A stretch of 64,000 nt of DNA from Flavisphingomonas formosensis (lineage in GTDB: Bacteria > Pseudomonadota > Alphaproteobacteria > Sphingomonadales > Sphingomonadaceae): positions 124,001-188,000 of the forward strand of contig NZ_WRPK01000001.1 of NCBI RefSeq assembly GCF_009755815.1, in the 5' to 3' direction. A program made the position numbers and the translations under genes. Under the pieces are notes generated by a model. It saw nothing but the letters and a program-made list of their open reading frames with translations, ran no database searches and had not been told where the DNA came from. This document shows positions 35,831 through 43,605 of this stretch, in pieces. Within the stretch, counting starts at the first letter, position 1, and each line of letters starts with the position of its first letter.

Positions 35831-35850
35831 GAATTACGGTGACAGTGCAT
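35831..35850. repeat. right arm of exact 20-bp inverted repeat
   Basis: GAATTACGGTGACAGTGCAT pairs perfectly with 34880-34899. It ends 46 bp before the ATG of HTH copy 2. Confidence 0.8.
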
Positions 35851-35861
35851 TAATCCGGTAA

Positions 35862-36143
35862 AAGCAATCCCTCCGCTCATGACAGCCTCGCTGCCATGAC
35901 CGACACGGCCCACTACAGCCCCGCCCTGATTCCCGCCGCCCGCACCCTCGCCGCGCGGGGTGCGCTCGATCGGGATCTCGCTATCGCCTTCGGCGTCTCC
36001 TTCCAGACCATCCGCGCGTGGAAGCAGCAGCATCCCGACTTCGCCGCCGCCTGCCGCCTGCCGCCTGCCGCCCGATGCCGCCGATGAAGCGGTCGAGCGC
36101 GCCCTCTTCCGCAAGGCCACCGGCTATGACCGCGAAACTCCGC
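35862..36143 (+). pseudogene. frameshifted HTH gene, copy 2 of 3
   Basis: The frame from ATG 35896 matches copy 3 (SPALIPAARTLAARGALDRD to KQQHPDFAAACRLPP). It then shifts because a CTGCCGC unit is present one extra time (net 7 bp) compared with copy 3 near 36050-36072. The homologous sequence continues in another frame through RLPPDAADEAVERALFRKAT and GYDRET, and ends near 36140. The 34-bp leader is partly conserved. This is a decayed copy truncated at its 3' end. Slipped-strand expansion of the CTGCCGC run explains the frameshift. Confidence 0.8.
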
Positions 36144-36320
36144 GTCGCCGATTAGGTCACGCCCTGCGAGACGCACCGCAGATGCGATCGCTTCCGAACG
36201 GGCTGGCCAGCCCGGCTGTCGGGGTTGGGACGCGAAGTCCAATACGGCCATGTCTCCACGTTGCTTAAATCAGCCCGCGCATTAACGGGGGGACGGGGCT
36301 CGTTACGGATCGGGGGGATA

Positions 36321-37391
36321 ATGCCGACGGCGATACTCTATGAGATTCTGTTTCTCACTGCGATGTTGCTCGCCATGGCGGCGAGCATGCTCGTCATATT
36401 CGGCCTCCACCGCGTGCTGCGCGGCTGGAACTCGACGTGGCGAAAGGTCGCCATCGTCCACGCGGTCAACATCGTCGTTCAGTTCTTTTTTGCACATGCT
36501 CTCGTCACGACTATACCCCTGTTCTCCTTCGTCGGTATCTTAAGATGGACACCTATCGCTTTTGCGCTGGCCCTCATGGTCGCGGACGCTGCACGGTTGC
36601 GACTCCACAGGATGACCGCCGTAGATGGAAATCGGCACCCAAGGAGGCCGGCCATCGCCTTCGGGCTGATATCGATATTGGCCGTTCTGCTTGCGCGCGC
36701 GACCGTGGACTCCTCAAACGGCAAACGCACGCTGGAAGGAGCCCGTTGGTATTCGACCGTCCAGGCAATGCGACAGCGATCGCCGGAGCGCGAGGCGATC
36801 GATGCGATGGTGGCGGCATATCCCGATGCCATGAACACCATCTTGGAGGTCTATTTTCGCGAGGTCAGCGCCGCGCGCGCCGCGCATCGGTCCGACACCA
36901 TCTCCCCGCCCGTCGCCAAGCGCATCCTGACATTCACCTTGATGAAGCGCAGCGCAATCGCGCAAGCACCTGGCCCCTCGCTCGCGGCATTGCAGCGCGG
37001 CTTGGGTGATTTCGGTCAACTGTTGAACAGCTGGGTCGGGCAATGCGGCACTACATCGGACGGAACCCCGATGGGTGCCATTGCGGATCTTCCGATTTCC
37101 TCCGATGAGTCGCGGAGATATGGCCGGCTGATCGCTGCAGCCATATATGCCGCGAAGGCGGGAGAACAGCATCCCGCCGGGCGTTCGTTTCAGCCTGAGA
37201 AACTGCCGCTCCTCATGGAGAACCTCGCAGCCTACGAACGTCATCGTTTGCGGGAAAGAGGGGCCCGCGGGATCGCCAGCGACAATGTCTGCGCGAATGT
37301 CGCGGACATACTCCGATGGGAAGCGAGCTTGCCCTCCGACGATCTGGCGCTGCTCTACAATGCTGGCGTTGCAACCCTCCCATCCATCTAG
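36321..37391 (+). CDS. multi-pass membrane protein of unknown function
   Basis: A 356-residue protein with about four predicted membrane helices in the first 150 residues (ILFLTAMLLAMAASMLVIFG, IVHAVNIVVQFFFAHALV, WTPIAFALALMVADAARL, IAFGLISILAVLLARATV), followed by a soluble domain of about 200 residues. No family was recognised. GGGGGGATA precedes the ATG at 36321; the frame upstream to 36225 lacks a site. It is the second cargo gene in the HTH-copy array, between copies 2 and 3. Confidence 0.72.
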   Translation: MPTAILYEILFLTAMLLAMAASMLVIFGLHRVLRGWNSTWRKVAIVHAVNIVVQFFFAHALVTTIPLFSFVGILRWTPIAFALALMVADAARLRLHRMTAVDGNRHPRRPAIAFGLISILAVLLARATVDSSNGKRTLEGARWYSTVQAMRQRSPEREAIDAMVAAYPDAMNTILEVYFREVSAARAAHRSDTISPPVAKRILTFTLMKRSAIAQAPGPSLAALQRGLGDFGQLLNSWVGQCGTTSDGTPMGAIADLPISSDESRRYGRLIAAAIYAAKAGEQHPAGRSFQPEKLPLLMENLAAYERHRLRERGARGIASDNVCANVADILRWEASLPSDDLALLYNAGVATLPSI

Positions 37392-37419
37392 GCAGCACTA
37401 GGGTTTATCCGGCCGCTCG

Positions 37420-38743
37420 CGGCAATCCCCCGGGCCATGCCAGCCTCGCTGCCATGACCGACTATTCGCCCGCCCTGATCCCCGCCGCCCGCACCCTCGC
37501 CGCGCGCGGCGCGTTCGACAAGGATCTCGCCGCCGCCTTCGGCGTCTCCTTCCAGACCATCCGCGCGTGGAAGCAGCAGCATCCCGATTTCGCCGCTGCC
37601 TGCCGCCTGCCTCCCGATGCCGCCGACGAAGCGGTCGAGCGCGCCCTCTTCCGCAAGGCCACCGGCTATGACCGCGAGACCGAGCGCGTCTTCCTCAAGG
37701 ACGGCACGCTCGTCCGCACCACCGTCACCGAGCATGTTCCGTCCTGCGACAAGGCCGCCACCCTCTGGCTGCGCGTCCGCCGCCCCGATCGCTGGGATTC
37801 TCCGCCATCCGCGATCCAGGATCCGGCCGGCGCGCTTGCGCTCACCGAAGAAGCGCTGCGCGACATAGAGGAGGCTGCCTATGAGGCCATGTGCGCCGCA
37901 CAGGAAGGTGGGCCGGAGATGGACGGCGACGACGATGGAATGGCCCGGATCGATGCGCTCGATCCCGGGCCTGACGCGCCCGTGGATGAGGGCGATCCTC
38001 TCGTGGGTCTCGAAACGGTCTCACCATTCCCGTCATCCCAGCGAAAGCTGGGATCACTCTCAGCAGCCACCCGCTCGCATGTGGAGAGCGATCCCAGCGT
38101 GCGCTGGGATGACGTTCTAAGCGCACCAGCCCGCGATACCCTCCCTCATCGCATACACCCCCCGCTGCCTCCGTTCACCCAGGCCATCCCGGTCGATCCG
38201 ATCGACATCGATCCGCCGCCCCCGCCCGGCCCGGACTACGACCCCGCCTTCGTCCGCCGCGCCCGCCAGCTCGCCGATGGCGGCGCGCTCGACAGCGATC
38301 TCGCCCGCGCCTTCGGGATCGGCGCCACCACCCTGCGCCAATGGACGCTCCGCCACGCCGCCTTCGGCGCCGCCTGCCGCCTCGCTCCCGCCGTCGCGGA
38401 CGATGCCGTCGAAGCGGCCCTCTTCGCCCGCGCCATCGGCTACACCTATATGCGCGAAAAGGTCTTTCTGACCGGCGACGGCGAGAGGCTGCGCACCGAA
38501 ATCGCCGTCACGCTCCCGCCCTCGCTGCGCGCGGCGCATTTCTGGCTGGTCCATCGCCGCGCCGATCGCTGGTCGGGCCAGTGCCAGCCGCCCGACCTCG
38601 ATCCCGCCGAGGCCGCCCGCCGCATCGCCGAGGCCCGCCTCCGCGTCGCCGAATATGATCTCCACCGCCGCCACTGGCGCGAGCATGGCTGCGCCCCGCC
38701 CGGCTGCGCCGAGCCCGAGCCGCCGGACGAGGAGTGGGAATGA
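37420..38743 (+). CDS. two-domain HTH (terminase small subunit-like) protein, copy 3 of 3
   Basis: The coding frame starts at ATG 37454 and gives 429 residues; the 34 bp before it are the shared leader. Two related modules are visible. Module 1 is residues 1-115, with the HTH in AFGVSFQTIRAWKQQHPDF, then DAADEAVERALFRKATGYDR. Module 2 is residues 255-385, with AFGIGATTLRQWTLRHAAF, then AVADDAVEAALFARAIGYTY. Each resembles a terminase small subunit-type DNA-binding unit. Part of the linker (PSSQRKLGSL to SVRWDD) is the in-frame translation of an 82-bp palindromic repeat at 38032-38113. Whether it acts as a phage-derived or host DNA-binding protein is unknown. Confidence 0.78.
38032..38113. repeat. 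family A palindromic repeat inside a coding frame, copy 4
   Basis: The 82-bp element has the usual left arm (GTCATCCCAGCGAAAGCTGG) and a right arm with GTGCGC in place of TTTCGC. It lies within the copy 3 gene and is read through without a stop, contributing a linker of about 27 residues. Confidence 0.88.
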
Positions 38744-38751
38744 GGGCCTTT

Positions 38752-38970
38752 CTTCATCCTCCCCGGAACGGGGAGGGGGGCGGAGCGGCGGACAGTGGCT
38801 TGCCGGGGGCAAGCCACAGCCGCGAAGCCGGCTCGCGGAGCGAGCCGTGGGCGGAGCGCGGTGGAGGGGCGACCAGTCGTCAAAGGCGATGCCCGGCGAC
38901 TGTAGAGAGCGGCAGCCCCTCCACCATTCGCTTCGCGAACGGTCCCCCTCCCCCGCCGGGGGAGGACGAA
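38752..38970. repeat. GC-rich composite repeat (family C)
   Basis: Its left 110 bp are nearly identical to 15451-15560, including GGCTTGCCGGGGGCAAGCC and the following GCGAAGCCGGCTCGCGGAG segment. The right end (CCCCTCCCCCGCCGGGGGAG) is the mirror arm. It lies between the convergent HTH copy 3 and acyl-CoA dehydrogenase genes. Confidence 0.8.
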
Positions 38971-38977
38971 GCTGCGC

Positions 38978-40111
38978 TCAGATCCCCCACACCATCTTCG
39001 CCAGCCGCTCCCGGTGGAAATAATCGTCCCCCAGCGTCTCGCCGGCCACCCGCGCCCGCTTGAAGAACAGGCCGATGTCGAATTCGTCGGTCACGCCGAC
39101 GCCGCCGTGCATCTGCACCGCCTCGTTCATCGCCTCGCGCGCCGTCCGCGTCGTCACCGCCTTGGCGAGGCTGGCGAGCGCGCTGCGGGCCTTGTCGCCC
39201 TCGTCGAGCGCGCGCAGCGCCTTGAGCACGACGCTGCGGGCGAGGTCGAGCGCGACATATTGCCGCGCGGCGCGGTGCTGCAGCGCCTGGAAGGTGCCGA
39301 TCTTCACGCCGAACTGCTCGCGCTCCTTGAGGTAGGCGACGGTCCGGTCGAACGCTTCCTGCGCGATGCCGAGCAGCTCGGCGGCGAGCAGAACGCGGCC
39401 GACGTCGAGCGCGCGGGCGATCGCCGCCGCCGCGTCGTCTGCACTTCCGTTCGCGCCGCCCAGCACGGCGTCCGCGCCCACGCTGACGCCCTCGAACGCG
39501 ATATCCGCGGCGTTGCGGCTGTCGATGCTGGCGCGCGGGGTGACGGCGACGCCCGGTGCGCCGGGATCGACCAGCAGCAGCATCGGCCCGTCCTCGCCCT
39601 GCGTCGCGACGATCAGCCCGTCCGCCACGCCGCCGTCGAGCACGAAGCGCTTGGTCCCCTCGATCCGCCAGCCGGCGCCGTCGCGCGTCGCGCGTGTCGC
39701 GCGCGTGTCGGGATCGTGGCGCCCGCCTTCCTCGATCGCCAGCGCGAAGAGGCGCGATCCGTCGAGGAGGCCGGGCAGCAGCGCCGCCTTCTGCCCCGCA
39801 TCGCCCGCGGCGATCAGCAGCTCGATGGCGAGCGCGGTGGAGAGGAAGGGCGTGGCGGCCAGCACGCGGCCCATCTCCTCCGCGGCGAGGCCGGCCGCCG
39901 CATAGCCCATGCCGATCCCGCCTTCGGCCTCCGGCACCTGCGGCGCGGCAAAGCCCGCCTCGGCCAGCTCCGCCCACAGCGCCGGCGAATAACGCTTCGG
40001 ATCGCCAGAATCGCGGAGCGCGCGAAAGGCGGCGACGGGCGCGGAGCGGGACAGCAGGCTGCGCAGGGATTCGACGAGCATCTGCTCGTCTTCGGTCAGG
40101 ACCAGGGGCAT
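38978..40111 (-). CDS. acyl-CoA dehydrogenase, small partner type
   Basis: A 377-residue acyl-CoA dehydrogenase with the C-terminal QMHGGVGVTDEFDIGLFFKR segment. Its FAD/substrate loops are less canonical in the middle (ALAIEEGGRHDP). This form is typical of one subunit of alpha2beta2 acyl-CoA dehydrogenases known from steroid degradation (FadE28/29-like). Its likely partner is the gene at 40457-41617, the next acyl-CoA dehydrogenase upstream on the same strand, separated by a 345-bp repeat region. The substrate is unknown. Confidence 0.88.
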   Translation of the reverse strand: MPLVLTEDEQMLVESLRSLLSRSAPVAAFRALRDSGDPKRYSPALWAELAEAGFAAPQVPEAEGGIGMGYAAAGLAAEEMGRVLAATPFLSTALAIELLIAAGDAGQKAALLPGLLDGSRLFALAIEEGGRHDPDTRATRATRDGAGWRIEGTKRFVLDGGVADGLIVATQGEDGPMLLLVDPGAPGVAVTPRASIDSRNAADIAFEGVSVGADAVLGGANGSADDAAAAIARALDVGRVLLAAELLGIAQEAFDRTVAYLKEREQFGVKIGTFQALQHRAARQYVALDLARSVVLKALRALDEGDKARSALASLAKAVTTRTAREAMNEAVQMHGGVGVTDEFDIGLFFKRARVAGETLGDDYFHRERLAKMVWGI

Positions 40112-40456
40112 GGGGATGTTCCGAGCTTATGGCTCTCCTCCCCGCAAGGGAGGGGCTGGGGGTGGGTGCGCGCGTCTGCGCGCTTATGGGAGACGGGGTG
40201 TTTGAGGCCGAACGTCCGCCGGGGCATCGAACCCCGTCGTCCGCTTGCCTGCTCCTGTCCCCTCCTCGGAAGGGAGGGGAAGGGAGAGACGTTCCTCATC
40301 GTCATCCTCCCCGGAACGGGGAGGGGGACCACCCGCAGGGTGGTGGTGGGGTTCCCGCGGACGACAGGCGGACCGTCGATTGCGAGCGCGGAACCCCTCC
40401 ACCGCGCCATGCGCGGTCCCCCTCCCCCTGCGGGGGAGGATGAAAGTCGTTCCCCA
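40112..40456. repeat. 345-bp repeat-filled gap (families D and C)
   Basis: A family D element at about 40131-40285 (CCCCGCAAGGGAGGGGCTGG, GGGTGGGTGCGCGCG) is followed by a family C element at about 40300-40441 (CATCCTCCCCGGAACGGGGA ... GGGGGAGGATGAAAG). No gene was seen. The repeats separate two genes that are probably partner subunits. Confidence 0.75.
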
Positions 40457-41617
40457 TCACGCCCCCGGCAAACCGAGCGCGCGTTTCGCAAGGATGTTGA
40501 GCTGGATCTCGTTCGATCCGCCCGCGATGGTGTTGGCCGGGGCGTGCAGCCATTCCTGCGCCTCATGCCCCTGCGGGTCGAATCCGGCCGAGCCCTCGAT
40601 GCTCATCGCCAGCTCGGTGCGCCGCTTCATCAATTCGGTGCCGAACAGCTTCAGCACCGATCCGGTGAAGGGGGAGGAGGCCTTGGCCTTCGCCTGGTCG
40701 CCCGCCCGCTCGATCGCGATGGCGAGGGTCCAGGCGTCGATCTCATGCTGCATGATGTCGCTGCGCAGCGCGCCCGCCCGCGCGATGCCGTCCGCGCCCA
40801 GCACGCGCACCGCATGCTGCGCCAGCGTCTCGGCGCTGAGCTGCGTCGTCGGCAGCGATCCGATCATCTCGCGCTCGTGGCTCAGCAGATATTTGCACAC
40901 GTCCCAGCCACGGCCGCGCTCGCCCACCACATTGCCCTTCGGCACCTTCACATTGTCGAAGAATGTCTGGGTGAACGGGCTGTCGCCGGCGATCAGCTTG
41001 ATCGGCCGGGTGGAGACGCCGGGATCGGCCATGTCGATGAGGAGGAAGCTGATGCCGAGATGCTTGGGCGCGTCCGGCTCGGTGCGGACCAGCGCGAAGA
41101 TCATGTCGCACTTGTCGCCATAGCTGGTCCAGATCTTGGATCCGTTGACGAGGAAATGGTCTCCCTTGTCCTCGCCCTTGGTCGCGACGCTTGCGAGGTC
41201 CGATCCCGCGCCCGGCTCCGAATAGCCCTGCGCCCAGCGTATCTCGCCGCGTGCGATCCTGGGCAGATGCTCGCGCTTCTGCTCCTCGGTGCCATATTTG
41301 AGGAGCGCGGGGCCGAGCATCCAGATGCCGAGGCTGTCCAGCGGCCGGCGCGCGCCGATGCGGCGCATCTCCTGCGCCAGTATCTTCGCCTCGTCCCTGG
41401 AAAGGCCGCCGCCGCCATATTCCCTGGGCCATTCGGGCACGGTCCAGCCCTTCGCGCCCATCCGCTCCATCCACAGCCGCTGGTCGTCATGGATGAAGCT
41501 CGGCTTGCGGCCGCCCCAGATCGCGGTCTCGATGCTCTCCGGCTGGCGGATGAACGGCGGCGCATTCTCCTCCAGCCAGGCGCGCACCTCCGCCCGGAAC
41601 GCGTCGAGGTCGCTCAT
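40457..41617 (-). CDS. acyl-CoA dehydrogenase, large partner type
   Basis: A 386-residue acyl-CoA dehydrogenase with the clear motifs WAQGYSEPGAGSDLAS and KIWTSYG, and the C-terminal IAGGSNEIQLNILAKRALG segment. This form usually provides the FAD-binding core of the alpha2beta2 enzymes. The ATG at 41617 overlaps the stop of the Rieske gene by 4 bp (ATGA), showing tight coupling. It is the fourth gene of the leftward operon starting at 45299. Confidence 0.92.
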   Translation of the reverse strand: MSDLDAFRAEVRAWLEENAPPFIRQPESIETAIWGGRKPSFIHDDQRLWMERMGAKGWTVPEWPREYGGGGLSRDEAKILAQEMRRIGARRPLDSLGIWMLGPALLKYGTEEQKREHLPRIARGEIRWAQGYSEPGAGSDLASVATKGEDKGDHFLVNGSKIWTSYGDKCDMIFALVRTEPDAPKHLGISFLLIDMADPGVSTRPIKLIAGDSPFTQTFFDNVKVPKGNVVGERGRGWDVCKYLLSHEREMIGSLPTTQLSAETLAQHAVRVLGADGIARAGALRSDIMQHEIDAWTLAIAIERAGDQAKAKASSPFTGSVLKLFGTELMKRRTELAMSIEGSAGFDPQGHEAQEWLHAPANTIAGGSNEIQLNILAKRALGLPGA

Positions 41618-42717
41618 GCGGCGATCTTGGGCGAGGGGTTCCGGCTGGCGAAGAACTGGCTGTAATATTGGCGGTTGCGCCCGAACGGCCCGTCGCCGTC
41701 GCATACCAAGGGCGGCTCCATCCGCTTGTGCCGGTCGAGGATCACCTTGTCCTGATCGAGCTGCGTGCAGATGTCGCGGATCAGCGCCCTGGCGAGGTTC
41801 GCCCCCGGCCCCTCGGCCTGGGCCTTGGGCTGGGTGAAGGCGAAGCGCACCTTCAGCACGTCGCGGTCCACCGGCGTCACGCCCGAGACGAGCAAGGTCT
41901 CGGAGATGCCGGTGAAGCGGCTGGTGCTCTGCCCCGGCCCATAGGTGATCGAGGTGATCGCGCCCTCGACATGGCCGCGCGGCGTGTTGAACTTGATGTC
42001 CGCCACCACGGCGCGGGAGCGGCCGTCGAAGGTCATGCGATATTCCGGCACGAACGGCGCGCCATGGACATATTTGAAGTGGGAGATGTCGATGCCGTTG
42101 TCGGCCATGTTCTCGAGGCTGGTGTACACGAACCATTCGAACTTGGCGTAGGGCGTCCAGTCGGGATCCTGGGTCTCCGCATAGACCACCGGGTCCCATA
42201 TCGGCGCGATGCGGTCGGGATGGTACCAGACCAGGATCTGGTTGTTCACCTCGGCCGTCGGCCAGCTGGGCACGCAATCCTTCCGCTTCGCCTGCGGCGG
42301 GATCACCTTGGCATAGGGGATGTCGAGCACGCGGCCCTGGTCGTCATAGCGCCATGCGTGGAACGGGCACTCGAGCAGGTTGCCGGCCACCTTGCCGCCA
42401 TGCGCCATGTTCGCCCCATAATGGGCGCAATAGGCGTCGAGCACGCGCGCTACCCCGTCCTCGCCGCGCCACAGCGCCAGCTCCTGCCCGAAATAGCGGA
42501 TCGACTTGACCTCGCCGATCGCGAGCTCGTCCGAATAGTCGACCACGAACCAGCCGAACGGATATTCGTGCGGCAGGTTGCGCTCGTCCGGGTTCGGGCG
42601 ATCGGTCACGTCCGCCTTGCGCCAGGCGAGCCGCTCCTCGCCCTTGAGGTTCTCGAGATAATGCCACACCGCCGGCGGCGGGGTCCGGGCGCTGACGGGA
42701 TTGGGTTGGTCGGCCAT
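41614..42717 (-). CDS. Rieske non-heme iron oxygenase
   Basis: A 367-residue oxygenase component. The cluster ligands follow CxH-x17-CxxH (CAHYGANMAHGG, then CPFHAW), and the mononuclear iron site is DNGIDISHFKYVH. It has a longer N-terminal extension (about 45 residues) than the other two Rieske proteins in the window, including GEERLAWRKADVTDRPNPDE. It follows the amidohydrolase-like gene by 18 bp and overlaps the acyl-CoA dehydrogenase gene by 4 bp. No dedicated reductase gene is adjacent. Confidence 0.92.
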   Translation of the reverse strand: MADQPNPVSARTPPPAVWHYLENLKGEERLAWRKADVTDRPNPDERNLPHEYPFGWFVVDYSDELAIGEVKSIRYFGQELALWRGEDGVARVLDAYCAHYGANMAHGGKVAGNLLECPFHAWRYDDQGRVLDIPYAKVIPPQAKRKDCVPSWPTAEVNNQILVWYHPDRIAPIWDPVVYAETQDPDWTPYAKFEWFVYTSLENMADNGIDISHFKYVHGAPFVPEYRMTFDGRSRAVVADIKFNTPRGHVEGAITSITYGPGQSTSRFTGISETLLVSGVTPVDRDVLKVRFAFTQPKAQAEGPGANLARALIRDICTQLDQDKVILDRHKRMEPPLVCDGDGPFGRNRQYYSQFFASRNPSPKIAA

Positions 42718-42735
42718 GAGGGGTCTCCTTCGGAT

Positions 42736-43605
42736 TCAGATGCCGAACAGCGTCTTGGCGTTTTCGTAGAGGAATTTGGGCCAGACCTCGTCCTTCAGCG
42801 GCAGGTTGCGGAGGTCGCCGAAGATGCGCTCCAGGCTGAGGCCCATCGGGAAATAGCCGGCGTACATCACCTTGTCGGCGCCGCGGCTGTTCATGAAGTT
42901 GATGACGGCTTTCGGATAATGTTTCGGCGCGAAGGCGGAGGTCGAATAATAGAGGTTCGGATATTTGAGCATCAGCTTGCAGGCCAAGGCCTCGTCCGGC
43001 TCGCAGCCATGCCGTGTCACGAATTTGAGTTCGGGGAAGAACCAGACGACCTCCTCGATCAGCTCCACCTTCTGCACCAGGCTCGGGAAGCGCGGGCCGC
43101 AGACGCCGGCATTGACGAAGATCGGCAGCCCTTCCTCCACGCAGGCGGCGTAGATCGGGTACATCTTCTTGTCGTTGATCGGCACCTGCGGGTTGATGCC
43201 GGCCGGAAAGACGCTGACCGCGTGGATGCCGAAATCGCGCTTGGCGCGGCGGATGGCGCGCACCGCCTCCATCCCGTCATTCGGGTTCACCGGCATGTCG
43301 AACAGGAAGCGGTCGCGATACTTGCCCTGCGCGGCCATCGAGCCCGGCTCGCCCTCGATGAAGCCGATCAGCGCGCGCTCGATATTATGCTTGTCCATAT
43401 GGCCGATCGTCCAGGCGACCTTGTCCTCGACCGGGCCGACCTGGGGGATGTCCTTGAACATGTACTGCGCCGGCATCTTGAACGCCTGCCGGCTTTCCTC
43501 GTCCATGAGGAGCGGCTTGAACGCCTCATACCATTCGCTGTTGTCCCCGGAGACGGGGATGGCCATCATCAGATCGATGACCTTCTGCTTTTCGGGAAAG
43601 GGCAT
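42736..43605 (-). CDS. amidohydrolase-2 family protein with missing metal ligands
   Basis: A 289-residue TIM-barrel protein of the amidohydrolase_2 (ACMSD/LigI-like) group. Family members usually open with an HxH metal site and have GSDYP near the C terminus. Here the opening reads VIDLMMAIPVSGDN and the later motif reads YAGYFPM; a histidine is kept in FVTRHGCEPDEA. It may have lost metal catalysis or use another mechanism, as metal-free members such as LigI are known. The ATG shares a base with the stop of the CoA ligase gene, so it is coupled to it. Confidence 0.8.
   Translation of the reverse strand: MPFPEKQKVIDLMMAIPVSGDNSEWYEAFKPLLMDEESRQAFKMPAQYMFKDIPQVGPVEDKVAWTIGHMDKHNIERALIGFIEGEPGSMAAQGKYRDRFLFDMPVNPNDGMEAVRAIRRAKRDFGIHAVSVFPAGINPQVPINDKKMYPIYAACVEEGLPIFVNAGVCGPRFPSLVQKVELIEEVVWFFPELKFVTRHGCEPDEALACKLMLKYPNLYYSTSAFAPKHYPKAVINFMNSRGADKVMYAGYFPMGLSLERIFGDLRNLPLKDEVWPKFLYENAKTLFGI

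Noticed and set aside
34880-35850. Complete insertion sequence
   Set aside because: The inverted repeats enclose no transposase, and no target-site duplication was evident.
39014-41665. 883-residue open frame on the plus strand
   Set aside because: It is antisense to two clear acyl-CoA dehydrogenase genes and reads through repeats.
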